From Avimonoglobus sp965151315 (lineage in GTDB: Bacteria > Bacillota > Clostridia > UBA1381): DNA of 15,718 bases. Location of the stretch: NCBI GenBank assembly GCA_965151315.1, contig CBCTZG010000066.1:1-15718 (forward strand). Reading direction: 5' to 3'. Positions 1 to 6,561 of this stretch are shown piece after piece. A model generated the notes under the pieces. The model was not told where the DNA came from. It searched no databases and saw only the letters and a list, made by a program, of their open reading frames with translations. The stretch's first letter is position 1. Every line of letters starts with the position of its first letter. A program made the translations under genes and the position numbers.

Positions 1-2
1 TT

Positions 3-233
3 ACAGTTTTGCATATCATCGTAGCTGTGCTGCTGATCGTGGTCGTTCTTCTGCAGGAGGGCAAAGATCCCGGTCTGCGCGGCATCTCCGGTACAGTGCC
101 GGATGCCGGCGATTCTTTCTTCAGCAAAAACTCCGGCCGGACAAAGGCCGCGTTTTTATCGAAGATCACAGTTACGCTGGCGATTTTGTTTTTGATCACC
201 ACCATGGTTATGGTATTTATTAATGCTGCCTGA
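3..233 (+). CDS. secG: Protein-export membrane protein SecG (5' end cut by window edge)
   Basis: SecG is the small accessory subunit of the SecYEG translocon in the cytoplasmic membrane. It helps SecA-driven protein export. The visible part has a first hydrophobic helix (HIIVAVLLIVVVLLQ), then the SecG hallmark QEGKDPGL just after it. A polar Gly/Ser-rich loop (GISGTVPDAGDSFFSKNSGRTK) and a second helix near the C terminus (ITVTLAILFLITTMVMVF) follow. The TTG at 9-11 is in frame but reads as an internal Leu of the first helix. The frame is open to the window edge, so the true start lies upstream. Family members are about 70-80 residues, so only a few residues are missing. Two hairpins follow the stop. 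In many Bacillota rnr and smpB lie downstream of secG, but here the next genes are on the other strand. Confidence 0.93.
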   Translation, partial: TVLHIIVAVLLIVVVLLQEGKDPGLRGISGTVPDAGDSFFSKNSGRTKAAFLSKITVTLAILFLITTMVMVFINAA

Positions 234-241
234 GAAAAATT

Positions 242-279
242 AAACAGCCCCTGCACTCTGTGTGTATGGGGCTGTTTTT
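242..279 (+). terminator. Rho-independent terminator after secG
   Basis: A perfect 10-bp stem (AAACAGCCCC at 242-251 with GGGGCTGTTT at 268-277) encloses a 16-base loop and runs into a T stretch at 275-279. It lies 8 bases after the secG stop. Read from the other strand, the stem is followed by AATTTTTC, so it can also serve the convergent azlD transcript. Confidence 0.85.
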
Positions 280-291
280 GTTATACAACAG

Positions 292-318
292 ACGCCGCCC
301 AAAACTGGGCGGCGTTTT
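292..318 (+). terminator. Second hairpin terminator between secG and azlD
   Basis: A perfect 10-bp GC-rich stem (ACGCCGCCCA at 292-301, TGGGCGGCGT at 306-315) has a 4-base loop (AAAC) and is followed by TTTT on the plus strand. On the minus strand no T run follows, so it works best as a back-up for secG readthrough. It is 8 bases past the azlD stop on the opposite strand. Confidence 0.65.
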
Positions 319-326
319 AGATGCGG

Positions 327-629
327 TTAAAGAATCATCCCCGCCAGGAACACCACAGCAGAGGCGCCGATCGCGGTTACCAGAAGCCCCCGGTTAAAAT
401 ACGCCAGCACCACAGCCGCCCCCAGTCCCAAGGCCGCCGCGGCTATGCTGCCGGTGGAATACAAAATCGCCGGGAACGTCATAGCCCCCAGCACTGCGTA
501 GGGGATATAATACAGAAAGGACTGAACCCACCGGGAGGTGATCTGCTTCCGGAAAACCGCCAGCGGCAGCATCCGGATCAGATAGGTGACCGCCGCCGTC
601 AGCAGGATGGCTTTCAGATAATAACTCAT
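327..629 (-). CDS. azlD: AzlD family branched-chain amino acid transport subunit
   Basis: This is the small partner of AzlC. Together they form a membrane exporter for branched-chain amino acids (AzlCD in Bacillus, YgaZH in E. coli). The 100-residue product is almost entirely hydrophobic, with about four helices. It begins MSYYLKAILLTAAVTYLIRMLP, and the TYLIRMLP stretch is typical of AzlD N termini. FLYYIPYAVLGAMTFPAI follows in the middle, also family-like. I chose the ATG at 629 because it overlaps the azlC stop as ATGA, the usual coupling in azlCD pairs. An upstream in-frame start would add 25 non-family residues that lie inside azlC. It is the last gene of the probable membrane protein-azlC-azlD operon. 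A specific substrate cannot be read from sequence. Confidence 0.9.
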   Translation of the reverse strand: MSYYLKAILLTAAVTYLIRMLPLAVFRKQITSRWVQSFLYYIPYAVLGAMTFPAILYSTGSIAAAALGLGAAVVLAYFNRGLLVTAIGASAVVFLAGMIL

Positions 630-1327
630 TCCCGGGCCTCCTTCCGCGGAAAAACCGCAGCGGCTGCAGCCGCTGTCACAAGTGTAACCAAAATAATCGC
701 CCATCCCTCAGAAATGCCTGCAAACACGGGAACATACCGGAGCAAGCAGCTCAAGCCCACAGCAATCCCCAAGGTTGCCAGCACAGCCTTATCCCGCCGG
801 GCCGCGGGGATCACAATAGCGATAAACATCGCATATAGGGATATACCCAGCGCCGCGGACACCGACGCTGGAAGCAGGCCATTAACAAACACGCCCAGAA
901 TTGTGCCCAGACTCCAGCCGGCATACGGCGCTGCGATCAATCCCAGCATATACCAAAAGCCAGCCGGCTGATGCCGGGTAGACGCCACCGTGAAAATCTC
1001 GTCTGTAATCCCGGCGGAAACCAAAAGACGTTTCCCCAGAGACATTTTTTCGATTTTCTGGGACAGCACCAGCGACATCAGCAGATACCGGATATTGATG
1101 ATCAGCGTAGTCAGGCCGATCTCCGTTAGCGGGGCGCTGGCCAGCATTAGATTCAGCGCCGCAAACTGCCCGGCGGAGGTTAAATTGGTCATGGACAGGG
1201 CGATGGCGCTCCAGCCTGGCAGACCGCCTTTTTTCGCAAGCATCCCAAAGGAAAACGATACCGCCAAATACCCCAGACAGATAGGCAGACCATCCCAAAG
1301 TCCGTTTTTGAATTCTATTTTCCGCAT
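626..1327 (-). CDS. azlC: AzlC family branched-chain amino acid permease
   Basis: This is the large subunit of the AzlCD amino acid exporter, located in the cytoplasmic membrane. The 233-residue length is normal for the family. Visible family features are the N-terminal block GLWDGLPICLGYLAVSFSFG, the motif SMTNLTSAGQFAALNLM (the polar TSAGQ segment is the most conserved part of AzlC), INIRYLLMSLVLSQK, and GITDEIFTVAST. Several further hydrophobic helices fill the C-terminal half. A good ribosome site (GGAAGGGAG) precedes the ATG by 5 bases. The gene starts 12 bases after the stop of the upstream membrane protein gene and overlaps azlD by four bases. Co-transcription of the three is therefore likely. 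No promoter of its own is evident. Confidence 0.93.
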   Translation of the reverse strand: MRKIEFKNGLWDGLPICLGYLAVSFSFGMLAKKGGLPGWSAIALSMTNLTSAGQFAALNLMLASAPLTEIGLTTLIINIRYLLMSLVLSQKIEKMSLGKRLLVSAGITDEIFTVASTRHQPAGFWYMLGLIAAPYAGWSLGTILGVFVNGLLPASVSAALGISLYAMFIAIVIPAARRDKAVLATLGIAVGLSCLLRYVPVFAGISEGWAIILVTLVTAAAAAAVFPRKEARE

Positions 1328-1339
1328 ATTGCTCCCTTC

Positions 1340-2545
1340 CTAAATCCACTGGTTATATACCGCCACTGTTCCCACAGCGTTCAGCGCCAGGCCGAACAAG
1401 AACAGCGGGTAATGTAAATATGCAAGCTTATCCGTTTTCGGCATAAGGATTAAGATGGCGTACAGCAGAAACGGCAGCGCGTCATTGGTATACCGGTTGC
1501 CGAAATGCCATCCGCCCATGGTTTTATGCATGGTCAGCAGGAAAAAATGTACGCAGATCAAAACCGGAATACCCACAGCCAAAGCCAAATTCACCTTTTC
1601 CTTTTTAAATACGGACAGCACTGCGTAAATTCCATAAGAAACAAACACCGGGCTCACCAGCCAGAACGCCATCCCGTTAAATTTAGGCAGTGCCCACTTC
1701 CCATCCGTCATCTCCGGCAGCCGGAACAGGCTTGCCAGATTCTCCCGGACATATGCCAGGCTGAATTGGCCATGGTCCGCCTCCAGAAATTCCGGCAGGT
1801 AATTGTGGCCGAACTCCCATACGGACCCAAACCGGAAATAATTCAAAAGCATATAGCTGGCCGCCAGCGCCGCCGGCCCGATCAGCCAGGCAAGATTTTT
1901 GCGGAGCAGCTGCACCGGGCTTTGGCAATTGCTTTTAACATACAGGATATACAGGATCACCAGGATATACAGCGCCTGAAAGGGCCGGCAGCCCACGCTG
2001 GCCGCCCACAGGAAAAGCGCCGCGCCCCCTTTTCCCCGGTTGGCGTAAAAAATGCTCATCATCGTCAGCGTATAGCACATATTCTGAGCGATAAACCAGA
2101 CCCAGCCATTGACGGTCACAAACAGCAGATTGGTGCCAATAGCCATAAATACCGCCCAAAACACGCCGGGAAACCCGGTTTTCCCAAAATCATGCAAAAG
2201 CCGCAGGGTATATACAGCGCCCAAAACTGCTGTAAACAGGGCGATCCAGTTGTCTGGGGTATGTACGCCGAAAAACAAGGCGAACGGCAGCATGACATAC
2301 GAAGGGAAGGGCGGGAAGCTTATAAAATATTTCCCCTGATAGCAGGCAATTTCCAAATGGGAATAGTCCCTGCCCAGGTCCAGCCGGCCGTTCAGCCAGG
2401 CAACCGCCTGGAGTGTATAGGAATTATATGGGTTTTCGCCCCAGGGAAGCATTCCCGTCAGCGCATAAACCAAGAAATAAACCGGTATAATACATAGAAG
2501 CAGCATGAAAAAATCTGTCATGTCCTGTGTCCGCAGCCTGCCCAA
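1340..2545 (-). CDS. Polytopic membrane protein, probable GT-C-like glycosyltransferase
   Basis: The product has about 400 residues and roughly ten membrane helices. The first extracytoplasmic loop carries NSYTLQAVAWLNGRLDLGRD and then YQGKYFISFPPFPS. A loop of this kind (x-GRLDL ... G-K/R-Y-F/Y-x-SFPPxP) is seen in membrane mannosyl- or dolichol-phosphate-type glycosyltransferases and relatives. Acidic residues here (D and E of RDYSHLE) could be catalytic, but this is inference. A second polar loop near the C terminus has GGWHFGNRYTNDALPF. Start choice: an ATG at 2566 has no Shine-Dalgarno and would sit about 13 bases from the predicted transcription start. A TTG at 2545 has GGAGG 8 bases upstream, so I prefer it; another ATG at 2521 is possible. 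It heads the operon with azlCD. Substrate and acceptor are unknown. Confidence 0.75.
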   Translation of the reverse strand: MGRLRTQDMTDFFMLLLCIIPVYFLVYALTGMLPWGENPYNSYTLQAVAWLNGRLDLGRDYSHLEIACYQGKYFISFPPFPSYVMLPFALFFGVHTPDNWIALFTAVLGAVYTLRLLHDFGKTGFPGVFWAVFMAIGTNLLFVTVNGWVWFIAQNMCYTLTMMSIFYANRGKGGAALFLWAASVGCRPFQALYILVILYILYVKSNCQSPVQLLRKNLAWLIGPAALAASYMLLNYFRFGSVWEFGHNYLPEFLEADHGQFSLAYVRENLASLFRLPEMTDGKWALPKFNGMAFWLVSPVFVSYGIYAVLSVFKKEKVNLALAVGIPVLICVHFFLLTMHKTMGGWHFGNRYTNDALPFLLYAILILMPKTDKLAYLHYPLFLFGLALNAVGTVAVYNQWI

Positions 2546-2586
2546 ATGTCCCGCCTCCGATCGCATAAAAATTGATTACCCCATAT

Positions 2587-2614
2587 ATTTTACCCTATGC
2601 GCACAATTTGTCAA
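2587..2614 (-). promoter_or_regulatory. Sigma-A-type promoter for the membrane protein-azlCD operon
   Basis: Read on the minus strand, TTGACA (2609-2614) is followed by a 16-base spacer and TAAAAT (2587-2592). Predicted transcription start is near 2580, giving a leader of about 35 bases to the preferred TTG start. The -35 box lies inside a palindrome at 2607-2629. Confidence 0.75.
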
Positions 2615-2629
2615 TATAAAATTTACAAA
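2607..2629. promoter_or_regulatory. Candidate 23-bp palindromic operator between divergent promoters
   Basis: Half-sites TTTGTCAAT (2607-2615) and ATTTACAAA (2621-2629) are inverted repeats matching at 8 of 9 positions, separated by ATAAA. The site overlaps the -35 box of the leftward promoter and ends 7 bases before the -35 of the rightward one. It could control both. I do not recognise the motif as that of a known regulator, and AT-rich promoter DNA can form such symmetry by chance. Confidence 0.4.
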
Positions 2630-2636
2630 ATTCTCC

Positions 2637-2665
2637 TTGTTCCCAGACAATATCTGTGATACAAT
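2637..2665 (+). promoter_or_regulatory. Promoter for the AMP-binding enzyme gene
   Basis: TTGTTC (2637-2642), a 17-base spacer and TACAAT (2660-2665). The TGA just before the -10 box makes it an extended -10. The predicted start is near 2672, about 25 bases before the ATG at 2697. Confidence 0.7.
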
Positions 2666-2696
2666 GGAAAAAAAACATGGAAAAGAGGGATGTTTT

Positions 2697-4325
2697 ATGA
2701 AAAATAAGCCGTATCCATATCAACGCCGGTTTCACTTGAAAAACCTGCAGGAGCTGGTACGCTATGCTGCGGCCCAGTTCGGCGAAGCCCCAGCGTTTTT
2801 ATACGAGCAGAACGGCCGGAAGGTCCAGGTGTCCTATACCGGCTTCCGCAGCGATGTCAACAGCCTGGGCACATATTTTTACAGCCTGGGCCTGACCGGC
2901 GGCAAAAAAATCGCCCTCATCGGCGAAAACAGCTACCCCTGGATCCTAACCTACTTTGCCGCGGTCAACGGCTCCAACATCATCGTTCCCCTGGATAAGG
3001 AGCTCAGCGATGCGGAAGCCCTGGCTCTGCTGGAAAAAGCCGGCTGTGACGCCCTGATATACTCGCCGGCCAAAGCGGGCCTGCAAAAGCTCTGCGCAGA
3101 GCGGGGCCTTTCCATCCGGCACTTTATCTCTACCTATGAGTTTGACGCCGTCCTGGAAATGGGCGCCCATCTCTTAAAGAGCGGGGATAACGCCTTTTTA
3201 GAAAACCAGGTTGATAACGACGCGGTCTGCTCCATCATCTATACCTCCGGCACCACCGGTACGCCCAAGGGCGTTATGCTGAGCCATAAAAACATTGCCG
3301 CCGACGCCTACCACAGCCTGGAGGCTATGGATATCCCCCGGGGCACCATTGCCGTCCTGCCGCTGAACCATACCTTTGGCTTTTTGGCCTGCGTGGTCTG
3401 CCAAGTGTGGATCGGGTATTCCGTATTCATCAACAATAACCTGAAAACCGTATTAAAGGATATCCAGACCGCCCAGCCCGGCCACGTTTCCCTGGTGCCG
3501 CTGTTTGTGGAAAAGTTCTATAAGGGCATTTGGAAAAACGCCCAGAAGCAGGGCAAGGCCGAACAGCTGAAAAAGCTCATTAAGACCAGCAATACCCTGC
3601 GCAAAGCGGGTATTGACATGCGCCGGGTCCTGTTCCGGCCGATCCTGAAAAATTTTGGCGGGAACCTGGAGATGATCATTACCGGCGGCGCGCCCATTGA
3701 TGACACGTATGTAAAAGGCTTTGAAGATTTTGGGATCACCGTCATCAACGGCTATGGCATTACTGAATGCTCCCCCATTGTGTCCATCAACCGGGAGCGT
3801 TGGATCAAATATGGCAGTATCGGCCAGCCGATCCCTACTGTCAGTGTGCGGATCGACCAGCCAAACGAGGCTGGGGAAGGCGAGATCCTAGTCAAAGGCG
3901 ACATTGTCATGCAGGGTTACTATGATGATCCCGCGGCGACCCAAGCGGTTTTAGAGGATGGCTGGTTCCACACCGGCGATATCGGTATGATGGATCAGGA
4001 CGGTTTTTTGTATATAACCGGCCGGGAGAAAAACATGATCCTGCTGGCTAATGGCAAAAACGTCTATCCCGAGGAGCTGGAGGCACGCCTGGGGCAGATT
4101 GATAATGTCACCGAGGTATTGGTCTATGCGGAGGACGACATGATTACCGCCGAAATCTATACCGACGCAGAAGAGGACCGGGAGGCGGTCAAGGAGCAGA
4201 TCAAGCGGGATATCCAGGCCGTTAACCGTACCCTGGCCCAATATAAACAGATCCGCAAGATCAAATACCGAACCACCGAGTTTGAAAAAACCACCACGAA
4301 AAAAATCAAGCGCTTTCTGCAGTAG
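2697..4325 (+). CDS. AMP-binding acyl-CoA synthetase / acid-CoA ligase family protein
   Basis: This is an adenylate-forming enzyme of the ANL superfamily. It would activate a carboxylic acid, most likely a fatty acid, with ATP and then transfer it to CoA or another thiol. The product is 542 residues. The P-loop-like motif YTSGTTGTPKG is at about residues 182-192, GYGITEC at 352-358, GWFHTGD at 422-428 (ATP ribose-binding Asp), and GREKNMILLANGKNVYPEE starts near 443. A lysine-rich end (TTTKKIKRFLQ) supplies the expected catalytic Lys. The ATG at 2697 has AGAGGGA 6 bases upstream; the frame extends 64 codons further up, but that part crosses the promoter and the divergent gene. It stands alone on its strand, with its own promoter and terminator. 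The architecture fits a long-chain acyl-CoA synthetase (FadD-like). A role in lipid recycling is plausible, but the substrate is not shown. Confidence 0.88.
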   Translation: MKNKPYPYQRRFHLKNLQELVRYAAAQFGEAPAFLYEQNGRKVQVSYTGFRSDVNSLGTYFYSLGLTGGKKIALIGENSYPWILTYFAAVNGSNIIVPLDKELSDAEALALLEKAGCDALIYSPAKAGLQKLCAERGLSIRHFISTYEFDAVLEMGAHLLKSGDNAFLENQVDNDAVCSIIYTSGTTGTPKGVMLSHKNIAADAYHSLEAMDIPRGTIAVLPLNHTFGFLACVVCQVWIGYSVFINNNLKTVLKDIQTAQPGHVSLVPLFVEKFYKGIWKNAQKQGKAEQLKKLIKTSNTLRKAGIDMRRVLFRPILKNFGGNLEMIITGGAPIDDTYVKGFEDFGITVINGYGITECSPIVSINRERWIKYGSIGQPIPTVSVRIDQPNEAGEGEILVKGDIVMQGYYDDPAATQAVLEDGWFHTGDIGMMDQDGFLYITGREKNMILLANGKNVYPEELEARLGQIDNVTEVLVYAEDDMITAEIYTDAEEDREAVKEQIKRDIQAVNRTLAQYKQIRKIKYRTTEFEKTTTKKIKRFLQ

Positions 4326-4330
4326 TGTAC

Positions 4331-4362
4331 AAAAAAATCCCGGGAAATCCCGGGATTTTTTT
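4331..4362 (+). terminator. Bidirectional terminator
   Basis: A perfect 14-bp stem pairs AAAAAAATCCCGGG (4331-4344) with CCCGGGATTTTTTT (4349-4362) around the loop AAAT. It begins 5 bases after the plus-strand stop at 4325. Because of the A and T tails it also works on the minus strand, where it overlaps the TAA stop of the small gene at 4361-4531. Confidence 0.92.
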
Positions 4363-4531
4363 AATTTTCTGTTTTCGCGCTCTGGGCGGCTCGGACAGCC
4401 GCAATGGTTTCCAACGTATCCGCCACCTGGGTCAGAGCCGCCGCTAGTACCAGCAGTTCATTCTCAGCCAAACCATCGGCCACCCCCACGGAAAGCGTAT
4501 TTAAAAATGTGGTGTATTCCAGTTCGGACAA
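4361..4531 (-). CDS. Small 56-aa conserved-type protein (DUF6774-like)
   Basis: The frame runs from a TTG at 4531 to a TAA at 4361-4363 and encodes 56 residues, beginning MSELEYTTFLNTLSVG. The middle has ENELLVLAAALTQVADTLET and ends IAAVRAAQSAKTEN. An AAGGGG ribosome site lies 7 bases before the TTG. The acidic/Leu/Ala helix with LAAALTQVADTLETIAA resembles small Bacillota proteins I remember under DUF6774; that match is from memory and untested. It is likely a soluble two-helix protein of unknown role. It lies 48 bases after the exporter gene on the same strand, so co-transcription is probable. Its stop codon is inside the arm of the terminator, a compact ending that supports a real gene. 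The non-ATG start and short length would make it easy to miss. Confidence 0.7.
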   Translation of the reverse strand: MSELEYTTFLNTLSVGVADGLAENELLVLAAALTQVADTLETIAAVRAAQSAKTEN

Positions 4532-4579
4532 AGAACCACCCCTTATCAGTGTATGCCCGCCGAAGCCGGAAGGTTCCGC

Positions 4580-5518
4580 TTACTCTTTGAAGGTCAAAAG
4601 CTCCGCAAAAGCGCCGTCCTTCTTGATCAGCTCATCATAGGAGCCTTCTTCCACCACAACCCCGTCCTTAAATACCATAATCCGGTCTACATTCCGAATG
4701 GTCGAAAGCCGATGGGCCACAATAATCACCGTATGGGTAGTCATCAGGGTTTCCATAGCCTGCTGGATATGCCGCTCAGAAATATTGTCCAAAGCCGAGG
4801 TAGCCTCGTCGAAAATCAAAATATCCGGATCGCCCAAGACCGCCCGGGCAATGGCGATCCGCTGCTTCTGGCCGCCGGAGAGACTCATAGCCCCTTCCCC
4901 GATCATGGTATTCCAGCCATGAGGCAGGTCGTTGACGAATTCATGCACATGGGCGATCTCCATGGCGTTAATAATATCCTTGTTGGAAGCGTTGGGCCGC
5001 GCGATCCGGACGTTATCCCAGACAGAGCCCTGGAAAATAAACGGATTCTGCGGCACCACCCCAAAGGAAACCCGCAGGTCATGAATCCCGTATTGCCGCA
5101 CATCCCGGCCATGCACCCGGACACTGCCGCCGCTGGGATCATAAAGGCGCATGGCAAGCTTGGTAAACGTACTTTTCCCGCTGCCGCTGCCGCCGACCAA
5201 GGCCACGCTTTCCCCATACGCTATCCTACAGGAAAAATCTTGAAAAATTGGCTTATCGTCATAGCTGAAGTCTACGTTTTCAAAAGCGATGCAGGGCTTT
5301 CCCTTAGCCTTCGCGCTGGCAATCTCCACCTCTACGCTTCGGCGCTTTTCCTCGTCCTCGATTTCCGGTGTGGAGGTAGACGTTTCTAAAATATCTAAAA
5401 TCTTGTAAAGCCCAGCCTCGGCGGCGCTTTTCTGCCGGCCGATGAGGAGCAGGGAGTTCAGGATCGCCAGAATATTGCCCATACTGGTCAAAAACGCGTA
5501 CAAAACACCAATGGACAC
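4580..5518 (-). CDS. ABC exporter, ATPase half (3' part of a frameshifted gene)
   Basis: This is the C-terminal part of a half-size ABC transporter: the end of the membrane domain followed by the nucleotide-binding domain. In this 312-residue fragment Walker A (GGSGSGKST) is at 109-117, the Q-loop Gln at 157, the signature LSGGQ at 213-217, Walker B (ILIFDE) at 233-238, the D-loop SALD at 241-244, and the H-loop His at 269. All ATPase residues are intact. The only start is a GTG at 5518 with no good ribosome site. The frame stays meaningful upstream of it to about 5548, reading YGGRGLLYNRGVSIGVLYAF, the usual last-helix region of exporters. It therefore belongs with the permease fragment at 5488-6363; joined they give about 594 residues, a normal exporter length. 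Substrate unknown; a lipid, peptide or drug exporter is typical. Confidence 0.88.
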   Translation of the reverse strand: MSIGVLYAFLTSMGNILAILNSLLLIGRQKSAAEAGLYKILDILETSTSTPEIEDEEKRRSVEVEIASAKAKGKPCIAFENVDFSYDDKPIFQDFSCRIAYGESVALVGGSGSGKSTFTKLAMRLYDPSGGSVRVHGRDVRQYGIHDLRVSFGVVPQNPFIFQGSVWDNVRIARPNASNKDIINAMEIAHVHEFVNDLPHGWNTMIGEGAMSLSGGQKQRIAIARAVLGDPDILIFDEATSALDNISERHIQQAMETLMTTHTVIIVAHRLSTIRNVDRIMVFKDGVVVEEGSYDELIKKDGAFAELLTFKE

Positions 5519-6363
5519 CCCCCGGTTATACAGGAGACCGCGCCCACCATATAAACCACGGCCGTACCCAGGTACTGGACAAATTCCGGCTTCATCCCTT
5601 CAATGCTCTGCAAAAAAGACACCTTCACGGCCTTTTCGTACATGTGGGTGGTATAGTACTGGAATTTGTTCATCATGTCGTCTTCCACGGAATAGATCTT
5701 GACCGCGTCCATGCCGTGAAGGGAATCCGTCAGATACCGGCTGGCGTCTGTTTCCGCCTTAATGTACTCCGTAGACGCGCTTTTGATCTTCCGCTTGGCA
5801 AAATAATTCAGCGCCGCCATGGAACCGGCTGTGAGCACTAACAGCAGGGTCAGCAGCCAGTCGTAATATAAAAGGGCCGAAACGGAGATCACGAAGGAAA
5901 CCAGCTGATAAGGCACACCGATGATAATCTGGTTCATATAGAGCTTCATATTGGCGATGGGTGAGCCCATAATGCAATTGTAAATTTCCCCGGCCGAGGT
6001 TTTGTCGTAAAACCGCATGCACATGCTCTGGACATGGGAAAAGAACTTGGAACGCAGATTAAACAGGGAGCCCTCCAGGGCCACCAGCATAAACTTCAGT
6101 CCCACACCCCAGGAACAGATCCGCCCCAGGGAAACCGCTATGTAAATCCCGCAGAACACCGCCACCGTCTGCAGCCGCTGGGTATTTTCCAGCGCCTCAT
6201 TGGTGATGCCGTTATCTACAATATATTTGATAATCAGGGGCTGGATTGCCACGCATGCGCCTACAATCACCGCAAAAATCATGGCAACAATGATATTTTT
6301 CCGATATTCCTGAATATAAGGATACATATACTTCCAAAAACCGTTCCGCTGTGTATTTTTCAT
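5488..6363 (-). CDS. ABC exporter, permease half (5' part of a frameshifted gene)
   Basis: This is the N-terminal membrane domain of the exporter whose ATPase lies in the next frame. The ATG at 6363 has GAGGGTGG four bases upstream and gives MKNTQRNGFWKYMYPYIQEY, a typical exporter start. Helices follow: IIVAMIFAVIVGACVAIQPLII; a stretch after QTVAVFCGIYIAVSLGRI; two in the VSFVISVSALLYYDWLLTLLLVL region. The conserved coupling region LRSKFFSHVQSMCMRFYDKTSAGEI is followed later by LTDSLHGMDAVKIYSVEDDM. The frame is sound to about EFVQYLGTAVVY, then shifts near 5550 and ends in 21 residues of non-family sequence at 5488. The upstream promoter at 6407-6435 is near consensus, so transcription is expected. 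As written, the product would lack an ATPase domain. Confidence 0.87.
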   Translation of the reverse strand: MKNTQRNGFWKYMYPYIQEYRKNIIVAMIFAVIVGACVAIQPLIIKYIVDNGITNEALENTQRLQTVAVFCGIYIAVSLGRICSWGVGLKFMLVALEGSLFNLRSKFFSHVQSMCMRFYDKTSAGEIYNCIMGSPIANMKLYMNQIIIGVPYQLVSFVISVSALLYYDWLLTLLLVLTAGSMAALNYFAKRKIKSASTEYIKAETDASRYLTDSLHGMDAVKIYSVEDDMMNKFQYYTTHMYEKAVKVSFLQSIEGMKPEFVQYLGTAVVYMVGAVSCITGGCPLVFCTRF

Positions 6364-6406
6364 AATACCACCCTCATTTTTAAACGGTATTGTATTGACT
6401 TTGGAA

Positions 6407-6435
6407 ATTATAAGCCAAAATCCATCAAAAGTCAA
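6407..6435 (-). promoter_or_regulatory. Near-consensus promoter for the ABC exporter gene
   Basis: On the minus strand, TTGACT (6430-6435), a 17-base spacer and a perfect TATAAT (6407-6412). Predicted start is near 6400, about 37 bases before the ATG at 6363. Confidence 0.85.
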
Positions 6436-6492
6436 GCCAAAAAACTGAAAGTAACATGTTTTTAATATTCACTGGTGTTTTTGTGGAATTTA

Positions 6493-6501
6493 TGCTATAC
6501 T
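6493..6501 (+). promoter_or_regulatory. Extended -10 promoter for the 829-aa secreted protein
   Basis: TGC followed by TATACT (6496-6501) forms an extended -10 element. The -35 region 17 bases upstream (TGGTGT, 6473-6478) is weak. The leader of roughly 55 bases ends with AAAGGAG (6548-6554), 7 bases before the ATG at 6562. Confidence 0.6.
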
Positions 6502-6561
6502 ATTTATGAAAATGGAACAATACCGGGGCGGATTCCGTCTGATACATAAAGGAGTGTACAT

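Noticed and set aside
321..971. Plus-strand frame of 216 codons opposite azlD and azlC
   Set aside because: It is antisense to two family-level matches, with an Arg/Gln/Pro-rich product typical of a shadow frame.
1505..2497. Plus-strand frame of 330 codons opposite the membrane protein gene
   Set aside because: It lies wholly antisense to a gene with clear membrane helices, and its product is low in hydrophobic order and rich in His, Gln and Arg. It has no promoter or ribosome site.
5518..5523. Run of six C as a slippage site for the exporter frameshift
   Set aside because: Restoring the frame there leaves VGAVSCITGG in the last helix. The frame change further upstream gives YGGRGLLYNRG, which fits exporters much better.
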